6,926 nucleotides of DNA from Candidatus Gastranaerophilales bacterium. GTDB lineage: Bacteria > Cyanobacteriota > Vampirovibrionia > Gastranaerophilales > Gastranaerophilaceae. The DNA lies in the NCBI GenBank assembly GCA_900772035.1, contig CAAGQE010000129.1, forward strand, positions 1 to 6,926. The letters run 5' to 3'. Each line of letters opens with the position of its first letter. The stretch's first letter is position 1. Under the pieces are notes generated by a model. It was not told where the DNA came from and ran no database searches. It was given only the letters and a program-made list of their open reading frames with translations. Position numbers and translations under genes: made by a program. This document shows positions 1-5,556 of this stretch, one piece after another.

Positions 1-310
1 ATCTTTAAGAGGAACCATTGCCCAAAGATTAATCCCGAGACTGGACAAGGCAAGCCGTATTCCCGCTTGCGAAATCCTCGTCGTAACTCCGACGGTAAAA
101 GACTTTATTATGAAAGATTGTTTGGAGCAAATCTATGACCTCGTAAAAAAAGGCAACTTCAACGAAATGATTTCTTTAAACCTTTCTTTGTTCAACCTTT
201 ACAAAAACGGCATTATCTCAAAAGAAAACGCATTGTATTTCAGCGATAACAAAATCGAACTTCAACAATATATGAGAGGCGCTTTCAGCGGAACAAGTTT
301 TACGGTTTAG
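1..310 (+). CDS. pilT: Type IV pilus retraction ATPase (PilT-like), 3' end only
   Basis: Only the last 102 residues are visible. The reading frame is open from base 2 to the TAG at 308-310, and the 5' part lies outside the window. PilT-type ATPases are cytoplasmic hexamers that drive pilus retraction and twitching motility. The visible part matches the C-terminal region of that family. It starts SLRGTIAQRLIPRLD, where family members read roughly LKGVISQRLLPR. It continues with ACEILVVTPTVKDFI, the counterpart of the 'VLVNTPAIRNLI' stretch, although the AIRNLI motif itself is poorly kept (TVKDFI). A final helical part has LFNLYKNGIISKENAL and ends in a SDNKIELQQYMRG segment like PilT's 'SxNPxxLxxxxxG'. 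Walker boxes are not in the window, so PilT cannot be separated from PilU or a PilT paralogue. The ATG at 110 is internal and is not the gene start. recO follows after 2 nt, so the two are probably co-transcribed. Confidence 0.82.
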   Translation, partial: SLRGTIAQRLIPRLDKASRIPACEILVVTPTVKDFIMKDCLEQIYDLVKKGNFNEMISLNLSLFNLYKNGIISKENALYFSDNKIELQQYMRGAFSGTSFTV

Positions 311-312
311 TT

Positions 313-1074
313 ATGAAACAGAAATACACGACAAATGCAATAAATCTAAAATCCTATGACTTCGGCGAATCAGACCGAATTGTACTTATGTATTCGCAAG
401 ACAAGGGATTAATCAGATGTATTGCAAAAGGTTCCAAAAAGCCGAACGGCAAACTCGGCGGCAGAATGGACATGTTTGTCGCAAATAACTTACTTTTGAC
501 CAAGGGCAAATCAATGGACTCTGTTTCGCAGGCGGAAGTCCTAAACTCGTTTTTCAGAATAAGACAGGATTCGGACAGAATGTTTTATTCGATGTATTGC
601 GTCGAAACCGTTAAAAACTTTGGGGAAGAAAACGACGTAGAAAGCAAAGAAGTTTATAAAATTTTGTATGAGGTTTTGTCGAAAATCGCAGAAAGCACAA
701 CGGAAACTGAAATAATTCTGGCAACAATAAGATTTCAGCTGAAAATAATGCAAATTTTCGGCTACGCACCCGAATTTGACATCTGCAACATCTGCGGAAA
801 CCCTATCGGCGACGGCTATTCCAAATTTTCCAAAGAAAGCGGCGGTCTGATTTGCGAAAACCATAGCGTTTTCGGCGAAAGAACAGAACGTATTCACCCG
901 AAAATTAAAGATTTTCTGAAAACTTTGCAAAATACCGACTTTAATATTCAAACCGATTATGATAGACTTGCAAACATAAAGGTTTCAAAGCCATGCTTTG
1001 AACTTTTGGAACGATATATTGAACATTGTTCACCAAAGAAATTCAATTCAACAAAAATATTAGAAGCAATTTAG
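313..1074 (+). CDS. recO: DNA repair protein RecO
   Basis: RecO is the mediator protein of the RecFOR pathway. It helps load RecA onto SSB-coated single-stranded DNA and anneals complementary strands. The 253-residue length is normal for the family. The N-terminal OB-fold shows a typical RecO opening (AINLKSYDFGESDRIVLMYS, residues 9-28) followed by GLIRCIAKGSKK (32-43). The helical C-terminal part begins around residue 85. A zinc-binding site is formed by C158 and C161 (CNICG) plus C181 and H184 (GGLICENH). Many RecO proteins have a fourth Cys where H184 stands, so this looks like a C3H variant. The ATG is 2 nt after the upstream pilT-like stop (TAGTTATG) and no clear Shine-Dalgarno precedes it, so translational coupling is likely. 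Its own TAG stop overlaps the strong ribosome binding site of deoC. Confidence 0.95.
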   Translation: MKQKYTTNAINLKSYDFGESDRIVLMYSQDKGLIRCIAKGSKKPNGKLGGRMDMFVANNLLLTKGKSMDSVSQAEVLNSFFRIRQDSDRMFYSMYCVETVKNFGEENDVESKEVYKILYEVLSKIAESTTETEIILATIRFQLKIMQIFGYAPEFDICNICGNPIGDGYSKFSKESGGLICENHSVFGERTERIHPKIKDFLKTLQNTDFNIQTDYDRLANIKVSKPCFELLERYIEHCSPKKFNSTKILEAI

Positions 1075-1078
1075 GAGG
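1073..1078 (+). promoter_or_regulatory. Strong Shine-Dalgarno of deoC, overlapping the recO stop
   Basis: AGGAGG lies 6 nt before the deoC ATG and contains the last two bases of the recO TAG stop. It fixes the deoC start. It is by far the strongest ribosome binding site in the left block, which suggests deoC is translated more than the genes ahead of it. Confidence 0.8.
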
Positions 1079-1084
1079 CTTAAA

Positions 1085-1729
1085 ATGAACAAATACATCG
1101 AACATACTCTTTTAAAACCGACTGCAACTAACGAAGCACTCGAAAAATTGTATGCGGAAGCAAAAGAACACAATTTCAGAGGCGTTTGCGTTAACCCGAT
1201 TAACGTAAAGAAAGCAGCAGAAGCATTAAAAGGAACTGACGTAAAAGTTGTTACGGTTGTTGGATTTCCTTTAGGTGCAATGATTTCGGATGCAAAAGCA
1301 TTTGAAGCAAAAAGAGCAATTGAAGACGGCGCTGATGAAGTTGATATGGTTATCAACATCCAAGCAGTTAAAAACGCTGAATGGGATGTTGTAACAGAAG
1401 ACATCAGAACGGTTAAAAAGGCTTGCGGCGAAACAGTTTTGAAAGTTATCATCGAAACAGATTACTTAACAAAAGAAGAAATTGTTGAAGCATGCAAATG
1501 CGCAATCGCAGCAAAAGCAGACTTCGTAAAAACATCAACAGGCTTTGTAAACGGCGGCGTTGGTGCAAAAGCGGAAGACGTTAAATTAATGTATGAAACA
1601 GTTAAAGATGCAGGCTTGAGAGTAAAAGCATCAGGCGGTATCAGAGACAGACAAGCAGCAGAAGCAATGGTTGCAGCAGGCGCTTCAAGCCTCGGTACTT
1701 CATCAGGTATCAAAATTGTTGAAGGTTAG
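1085..1729 (+). CDS. deoC: Deoxyribose-phosphate aldolase (DERA)
   Basis: This cytosolic class I aldolase reversibly cleaves 2-deoxy-D-ribose 5-phosphate to acetaldehyde and glyceraldehyde 3-phosphate, the last step of deoxynucleoside catabolism. The 214-residue length is typical of the short bacterial form. Visible family signatures are the opening IEHTLLKP (residues 5-12), VVGFPLG (58-64), EVDMVINI (85-92) carrying catalytic D87, FVKTSTGF (147-154) with the Schiff-base lysine K149, and VKASGGIR (180-187) with the proton-relay lysine K181. The phosphate-binding end is LGTSSGIKIV (203-212). All catalytic residues are present, so an active enzyme is expected. Almost all Ala codons are GCA, and with the strong SD this suggests high expression. 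No other deo genes (deoA, deoB, deoD, deoR) are in the window. Its partner here is recO, so the link is probably positional rather than a dedicated nucleoside operon. Two terminators follow. Confidence 0.98.
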   Translation: MNKYIEHTLLKPTATNEALEKLYAEAKEHNFRGVCVNPINVKKAAEALKGTDVKVVTVVGFPLGAMISDAKAFEAKRAIEDGADEVDMVINIQAVKNAEWDVVTEDIRTVKKACGETVLKVIIETDYLTKEEIVEACKCAIAAKADFVKTSTGFVNGGVGAKAEDVKLMYETVKDAGLRVKASGGIRDRQAAEAMVAAGASSLGTSSGIKIVEG

Positions 1730-1755
1730 TCAATAACCGATACTTAAACAAAAAG

Positions 1756-1785
1756 CCTCAATTTCAAATGAAGTTGAGGTTTTTT
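1756..1785 (+). terminator. Rho-independent terminator after deoC
   Basis: A 10-bp stem (CCTCAATTTC at 1756-1765 with GAAGTTGAGG at 1770-1779, one G-U pair) closes an AAAT loop and is followed by six T at 1780-1785. It lies 26 nt after the deoC stop. An A-rich tract upstream (1747-1754) could let it act weakly on the opposite strand as well. Confidence 0.88.
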
Positions 1786-1803
1786 ATTGCAAAAAAGCAA
1801 AAT

Positions 1804-1831
1804 AAAAACCGCCCCGAAAGGGCGGTTTTTT
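1804..1831. terminator. Bidirectional GC-rich terminator between deoC and the OmpH-like gene
   Basis: An 11-bp stem pairs 1804-1814 (AAAAACCGCCC) with 1820-1830 (GGGCGGTTTTT), with a CGAAA loop. T runs occur on both strands (T 1826-1831 on +, A 1804-1808 on +). It sits 16 nt beyond the stop codon of the leftward OmpH-like gene and is a back-up terminator for the rightward deoC run. This is the stronger of the two hairpins. Confidence 0.92.
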
Positions 1832-1846
1832 GTTTAAAAATTCAGC

Positions 1847-2314
1847 CTATTTCTTAGCGGGGAGTTTATTTCCGTTAAGGTAGTTGATGATATCTTGTGT
1901 CAAATCAACACCGCCCGTCAAAATAACTCTGTAATCGAATACAACGTCGATTTTCTTTTCGGCAGAAACGATTTTTGAAGCGGTTTGAATGTTGTTGAAA
2001 ATTTCTTCTTCTTTTTGAAGTTTCAATTTCAAAACAGCATCTTCTTTTGCCTTGTATTCTTTTTCCGTTTTTTCTTCAAAGTTTTTCTTGCTCAAAGGTG
2101 ATTCGATTGACTTGTATTCTTTGTCTTTGTTGATTAAATATTGTTGTAAGCCCAAAATTTTATCGTCAATTTCCTTGTAAGTTTTTTGAGCATAAGCGTA
2201 ATTATTTTCAATTTTTTTGAAATCCGCATAACCGATAGTATCAGCCAAAACAGGTTTTGCAACAGTTAAAGCAAAAACGATACCCGAGATGACAGCAAGT
2301 TTTAATTTATTCAT
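1847..2314 (-). CDS. OmpH/Skp-family periplasmic chaperone
   Basis: Skp/OmpH proteins are small periplasmic chaperones that hold unfolded outer-membrane proteins. The 155-residue product begins with a clear Sec signal peptide: basic MNKLK, a hydrophobic core at residues 6-19, and a likely cut after PVLA at A24. The mature part starts IGYADFKKIENNY (27-39), a usual Skp/OmpH opening. A long charged Lys/Glu-rich helical stretch follows (about 40-120), likely the coiled-coil tentacle. The end is VVFDYRVILTGGVDLTQDII (124-143), matching the family's conserved closing strand ('vvfdk..vlygg.DiT..v'). A Shine-Dalgarno (AGGAG in GGAAAAGGAGTCGACTATG) precedes the ATG. It is a single-gene unit with its own promoter and a shared terminator. 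No bamA or lpxD neighbour is seen, although they often flank skp in other bacteria. The family call is firm, the exact client role inferred. Confidence 0.85.
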   Translation of the reverse strand: MNKLKLAVISGIVFALTVAKPVLADTIGYADFKKIENNYAYAQKTYKEIDDKILGLQQYLINKDKEYKSIESPLSKKNFEEKTEKEYKAKEDAVLKLKLQKEEEIFNNIQTASKIVSAEKKIDVVFDYRVILTGGVDLTQDIINYLNGNKLPAKK

Positions 2315-2338
2315 AGTCGACTCCTTTTCCGATAATAC

Positions 2339-2367
2339 ATTTTAGCAGTCTATCACACAAATTACAA
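2339..2367 (-). promoter_or_regulatory. Sigma70-type promoter of the OmpH-like gene
   Basis: Read on the minus strand, a -35 of TTGTAA (2367-2362) is separated by exactly 17 nt from a -10 of TAAAAT (2344-2339). Transcription would start near 2332, giving a leader of only about 18 nt that contains the AGGAG ribosome binding site (2321-2325). Confidence 0.65.
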
Positions 2368-2401
2368 GAAAATTTAAAACTTATTCACAATACTAAGTTA
2401 T

Positions 2402-2430
2402 TTGTCACGGATTGCAAATACTGGTATAAT
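2402..2430 (+). promoter_or_regulatory. Sigma70-type promoter of the REC-STAS operon, extended -10
   Basis: TTGTCA (2402-2407, 5 of 6 consensus bases) is followed after exactly 17 nt by a perfect TATAAT (2425-2430), preceded by TG at 2422-2423 (extended -10). The predicted start site is around 2437, about 19 nt before the ATG. The ribosome binding site AAGGTGG (2444-2450) lies 5 nt ahead of the start codon. It is the strongest promoter visible in the window and the only recognisable one for the four-gene block that follows. Confidence 0.82.
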
Positions 2431-2455
2431 TGTTACAAAAAATAAGGTGGATTAA

Positions 2456-3361
2456 ATGGAACTGACTAAAGTACAAATTCATAAAATCATGGAGCTTGCC
2501 AACAAGACTCACGAAGTTGATGTCGAAAATGTCACGGAAACCGATATCACAAAGGCATTGGTCGAAATCGAAAGAAAGTTAAACTTCTTTGATGTCGACG
2601 TGTCCTTCAATGCGGCAAACAAAAACATTTTGATTGTAGATGATTTGGAACTGTCGCTTTATCAACTCAACCAACTTATGAAAAAAATCGGAATACGAAC
2701 TTTTGTCGCGAGAAATGTCGAAGAAGCGAATGCCGAATTAATGCGCCATCATTTCAATTTCTTGTTAATCGACTTGTTCTTGCCCGATTGCGAGGACGGC
2801 TTCAGATTAATCCAAAACGCAATAGAGTTAAAGAAAACAGGGAAACAAAACTGTAAAGTTATAGTAATTTCGGGCGCAGACGACAAAACATTAATTGATA
2901 AATGTTATAAACTCGGAGTAGACGGCTACGTTACAAAATCCGAAAATTGGCACACGGATATTTTAAAATTCATCAAAACGACTGACGAACACAAAGAAAA
3001 TTCGATGTTTAATAAAGAGGAAGTCGATTCAAAAACGGTTTCATACACAATAAGAAAATTTAACGATAAGAAAATTTTCGATGCATTGACGGCAGATATA
3101 AATTCTTCAATTTTGGCAGGAGTACCGAACGTCATTCTCCAACTTGAAAAAGTTATGGTATTTGACCAAGACAACACTTACATTTTTGCGGAAATTTATA
3201 AGGCTTGTCAAAACGCAGGCGGAACATTCCTTTTGATTAACCCGTCGGCAAAAATCAAAGAAGCGCTTGCTTCTGCATACCTGGAAGGTATCATTCCCGT
3301 ATTCCATTCGGTCGCAGAAGCAAGAAACTACATTACAGAACTGGAAAACAACCAAAATTAA
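2456..3361 (+). CDS. Response-regulator receiver fused to a C-terminal STAS-like domain
   Basis: This 301-residue protein appears to be cytoplasmic and has three parts. Residues 1-55 form a predicted helical leader with no family I recognise. Residues 57-174 are a receiver (REC) domain with all key residues: acidic pair D62/D63 (ILIVDD), phospho-acceptor D106 (LLIDLFLPD), switch S139 (VIVISGAD) and invariant K161 (GYVTKSE). The REC part should therefore accept phosphate. Residues about 196-295 resemble a STAS (anti-sigma-factor antagonist) domain: VILQLEKVMVFD (226-237), then AEIYKACQNAGGTFLLINPS (245-264) and a closing IIPVFHSVAEA (279-289). At the usual phosphorylation site, where SpoIIAA-type proteins read DSSG, this one reads DQDN (237-240). 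There is no Ser or Thr at the key position, so classical switching by a serine kinase is unlikely. No DNA-binding output domain is present, suggesting output by protein contact. It is first in the operon, 18 nt before a kinase homologue. REC is certain; STAS is a fold-pattern call. Confidence 0.85.
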   Translation: MELTKVQIHKIMELANKTHEVDVENVTETDITKALVEIERKLNFFDVDVSFNAANKNILIVDDLELSLYQLNQLMKKIGIRTFVARNVEEANAELMRHHFNFLLIDLFLPDCEDGFRLIQNAIELKKTGKQNCKVIVISGADDKTLIDKCYKLGVDGYVTKSENWHTDILKFIKTTDEHKENSMFNKEEVDSKTVSYTIRKFNDKKIFDALTADINSSILAGVPNVILQLEKVMVFDQDNTYIFAEIYKACQNAGGTFLLINPSAKIKEALASAYLEGIIPVFHSVAEARNYITELENNQN

Positions 3362-3379
3362 GATAGCAGGAACAAAGAT

Positions 3380-4477
3380 ATGTTCAATTTTTTTCGTAAA
3401 AAAGTAAACTACAAACCGGAAATAGACGATTTGCAAATCCCGACGGTTACTATAAATTCTTCGGGAACAATTCTTTATTCCAACGCAGAAGCAGACGACC
3501 TTTTTCAAATTGAAAACGCGGAAGGTTCAAACATCACAGATGCCGTATCGGCAGACTTGCCCTCAATGTTGGAAGGCAGCAAAGGCTCTGTAAGAAAAGC
3601 ATTTAAACTTTCCGGCGAAAATGAAAGATATGTTGAAATTGCGACAAAAGCAAATTCCGAAAACAATTCTTACGTGCTTTCATTCTTCGACGTAACGAAA
3701 GACTACCTTATTTTAAACAAATTGATTGATTATCGTACGAATATGGATAATCTCGGCAGAAACAAGAATTTGTTTTTCGCACAAATGGCAAACGTATTCA
3801 AATCACCCATTCACTCGGTTATGGGATACTCACAAGCAATTCTTGAAGGTATGGGCGGAGATACGGACGAAAAACAACGCAAATATTTGTCTACAATTTA
3901 TAAACATTCCGAAGAATTGTTCAAAATTTTGGACAAAGTTACAGAACTTGCAAAAGTTGAAACCCACCTTATTAATTTTTCGTACAAGAGTTACAGTTTG
4001 ATTAAACTTTTGAACTCAATTGCTACGGAATATCTTCCGATTGTTGCGGAAAAAGGTTTGCAACTCAACATTAATACGGATAATTTGACGCAAAAAGTCA
4101 TTTACGGCGACGAAACCGTTCTCAAAATGGTACTTTGCCACCTTCTTGACAATGCGATTATCTCTTGCGACTTTGGCACAATTAATATGACATTGACGGA
4201 CAAAGAATTTTTGGATCAAGGTCAAAACGCTTTGAAAATCAGAATTACCGACCAAAGCACACCGCCGAAGCAAGACGAAATGCAATACGTGTTCAACCCG
4301 TATTATCAACCCGATAAAAAGAGCCGTACAATGTTGATAAAGAGTTTGAGCATTTGCATTGTAGGTCATCTCGTAGGTCAAATGAACGGTCATATCACGG
4401 CGGAAACGGAAACATCAGGTTTCACAATCACAATTCCGACGGATACGAACATTGAACCTGCCGTAAAGGTTGAATAG
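3380..4477 (+). CDS. PAS-containing histidine-kinase homologue, predicted pseudokinase
   Basis: The 365-residue protein has no membrane segment or signal peptide, so it is probably cytosolic. Residues about 17-108 look like a PAS sensor domain ([21 protein letters not shown], 22-42, ending [12 protein letters not shown]). Residues 126-195 align with the HisKA dimerisation helices. The H-box reads [20 protein letters not shown] (132-151) where active kinases read like [20 protein letters not shown], so the phospho-acceptor His is N138 and the following Glu is V139. Residues about 240-355 follow the HATPase fold. The N-box is partly kept (HLLDNAI, N258), and the G1 Asp remains (D291 in ITDQSTPP), but the glycines of DxGxG are gone. 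The GxGxG of the G2 box is replaced by SRTMLIKSL (315-323), and it still ends [17 protein letters not shown] like a true kinase. Both catalysis and ATP binding look lost while the scaffold is kept. It is probably a sensor or adaptor for the adjacent REC-STAS protein. It follows that gene with an AGCAGGA ribosome binding site, and its TAG stop is 2 nt before the ABC gene. Confidence 0.85.
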   Translation: MFNFFRKKVNYKPEIDDLQIPTVTINSSGTILYSNAEADDLFQIENAEGSNITDAVSADLPSMLEGSKGSVRKAFKLSGENERYVEIATKANSENNSYVLSFFDVTKDYLILNKLIDYRTNMDNLGRNKNLFFAQMANVFKSPIHSVMGYSQAILEGMGGDTDEKQRKYLSTIYKHSEELFKILDKVTELAKVETHLINFSYKSYSLIKLLNSIATEYLPIVAEKGLQLNINTDNLTQKVIYGDETVLKMVLCHLLDNAIISCDFGTINMTLTDKEFLDQGQNALKIRITDQSTPPKQDEMQYVFNPYYQPDKKSRTMLIKSLSICIVGHLVGQMNGHITAETETSGFTITIPTDTNIEPAVKVE

Positions 4478-4479
4478 TT

Positions 4480-5541
4480 ATGGCAAATGTAATTCTTGAA
4501 AACGTCACAAAGATTTATGACAATCAAAAAAAGGTCATAGACAACGTAAGCCTTGAGATTAAGGACAAGGAATTTTTGGTGCTTGTCGGCTCGTCGGGCT
4601 GCGGAAAATCGACACTTTTGAGAATGATTGCGGGCTTAGAAGATATAACTTCGGGCAATATTTTAATCGGCGACAAAGTCGTAAATAACGTACACCCGAA
4701 GGACAGAGATATCTCCTTCGTTTTCCAAAGTTACGCACTTTATCCTCACATGAGCGTTTATGAAAATATGGCATTTCCGCTCAAAATGAGAGGATATAAG
4801 AAAGACGATATTAATAAAAAAGTCCGCGCAGCAGCAGAATTTTTGGACTTAAAGGACTATTTGGACAGAAAACCGAAACAACTCTCAGGCGGTCAAAGAC
4901 AACGTGTTGCTTTGGGCAGAGCGATTGTTCGCGAACCCAGGGTTTTTCTTATGGATGAACCTTTGTCTAATCTTGATGCAAAATTGCGTGCAAAAACAAG
5001 AGCCGAACTCAAGAAGTTGCACGAAGATTTGCAAACGACATTTATTTACGTAACGCACGACCAAACTGAAGCCTTGACCCTCGGCGACAGAATTGCCGTA
5101 ATTGATAAAGGGGTAATTCAACAAGTCGATGCGCCCGACGTAATTTATAACAACCCCGCAAACGTCTTTGTCGGCGGATTTTTAGGCTCCCCTCCGATGA
5201 ACTTTATCACCTCGGATATCAAAGATAACAAACTGAGCATTAACGGAAAAGAATTTGAATTAAACGACGAACAAAAACAACTCCTTGCGGGCAAAGACAA
5301 GGTTATTTTGGGCATTCGTTCGGAAAAATTCAACGAACCCGACGGAAACTTTACCTTCTCTGCGAAATTGAGAATTACAGAAATGCTCGGCAGCAAAAAG
5401 ATTGTTTACGTAGATTGCAACGGCAAAGAATGTTTGGCGGAAATGCCTGCGGAACAATCTTATCAAGACGAAGTTACATTTAATATAAACACAAATAAAC
5501 TCTTGTTCTTCGACCCCGAGACAGAGATGAGAATAAACTAA
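4480..5541 (+). CDS. ugpC: MalK/UgpC/MsmX-type ABC transporter ATP-binding protein
   Basis: This is the ATP-hydrolysing subunit of a CUT1-type importer (sugars, sugar phosphates or oligosaccharides), which works at the inner face of the cytoplasmic membrane. All nucleotide-binding motifs are intact: Walker [10 protein letters not shown] (37-45), Q-loop Q83 ([11 protein letters not shown]), signature [14 protein letters not shown] (135-148), Walker B VFLMDEP (155-161) with E160, D-loop SNLDAKLR (163-170) and switch H193 (VTHDQ). The family linker FLGSPPMNF (234-242) leads into a C-terminal TOBE/regulatory region (about 243-353). The 353-residue length is slightly below the usual 360-370. The symbol follows common usage for the family; the substrate cannot be told from sequence. 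No permease or binding-protein gene is adjacent, so it may energise transporters encoded elsewhere, as MsmX and MsmK do in Firmicutes. The start is fixed by AAAGG at 4465-4469 and by the TAGTTATG junction with the upstream gene. Confidence 0.94.
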   Translation: MANVILENVTKIYDNQKKVIDNVSLEIKDKEFLVLVGSSGCGKSTLLRMIAGLEDITSGNILIGDKVVNNVHPKDRDISFVFQSYALYPHMSVYENMAFPLKMRGYKKDDINKKVRAAAEFLDLKDYLDRKPKQLSGGQRQRVALGRAIVREPRVFLMDEPLSNLDAKLRAKTRAELKKLHEDLQTTFIYVTHDQTEALTLGDRIAVIDKGVIQQVDAPDVIYNNPANVFVGGFLGSPPMNFITSDIKDNKLSINGKEFELNDEQKQLLAGKDKVILGIRSEKFNEPDGNFTFSAKLRITEMLGSKKIVYVDCNGKECLAEMPAEQSYQDEVTFNINTNKLLFFDPETEMRIN

Positions 5542-5545
5542 AACC

Positions 5546-5550
5546 AAAGG
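5546..5550 (+). promoter_or_regulatory. Ribosome binding site setting the radical SAM gene start
   Basis: AAAGG ends 6 nt before the ATG at 5557 and begins 4 nt after the ABC stop codon. It supports 5557 as the start: the frame stays open from there to the window end, and the conserved SCE element of the N-terminal domain begins at residue 5. Confidence 0.65.
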
Positions 5551-5556
5551 ATATAT

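Noticed and set aside
110..310. A separate small gene starting at ATG 110
   Set aside because: The frame is open upstream to the window edge, and the upstream residues match PilT directly, so 110 is an internal Met. No ribosome binding site precedes it.
1020..1032. TGAAC-ATT-GTTCA inverted repeat, similar to a Gram-positive LexA box
   Set aside because: The known box is GAAC-N4-GTTC. This one has a 3-nt spacer and lies deep inside recO coding sequence, so it is probably chance.
1060..1713. Antisense open frames over deoC
   Set aside because: They are shadows of deoC codon composition (GCA and ACA read backwards give TGC/TGT-rich frames). No ribosome binding site or recognisable product is present.
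2430..2438. TTGTTACAA palindrome just after the rightward -10 box
   Set aside because: Only four base pairs around one base in AT-rich DNA, with no second copy in the region; too weak to call an operator.
3814..3816. H145 in the kinase homologue as an alternative phospho-acceptor
   Set aside because: It lies seven residues after the canonical site, at the position of Asn in 'TPLN', and the ATP-binding glycines are missing too, so it would not rescue activity.
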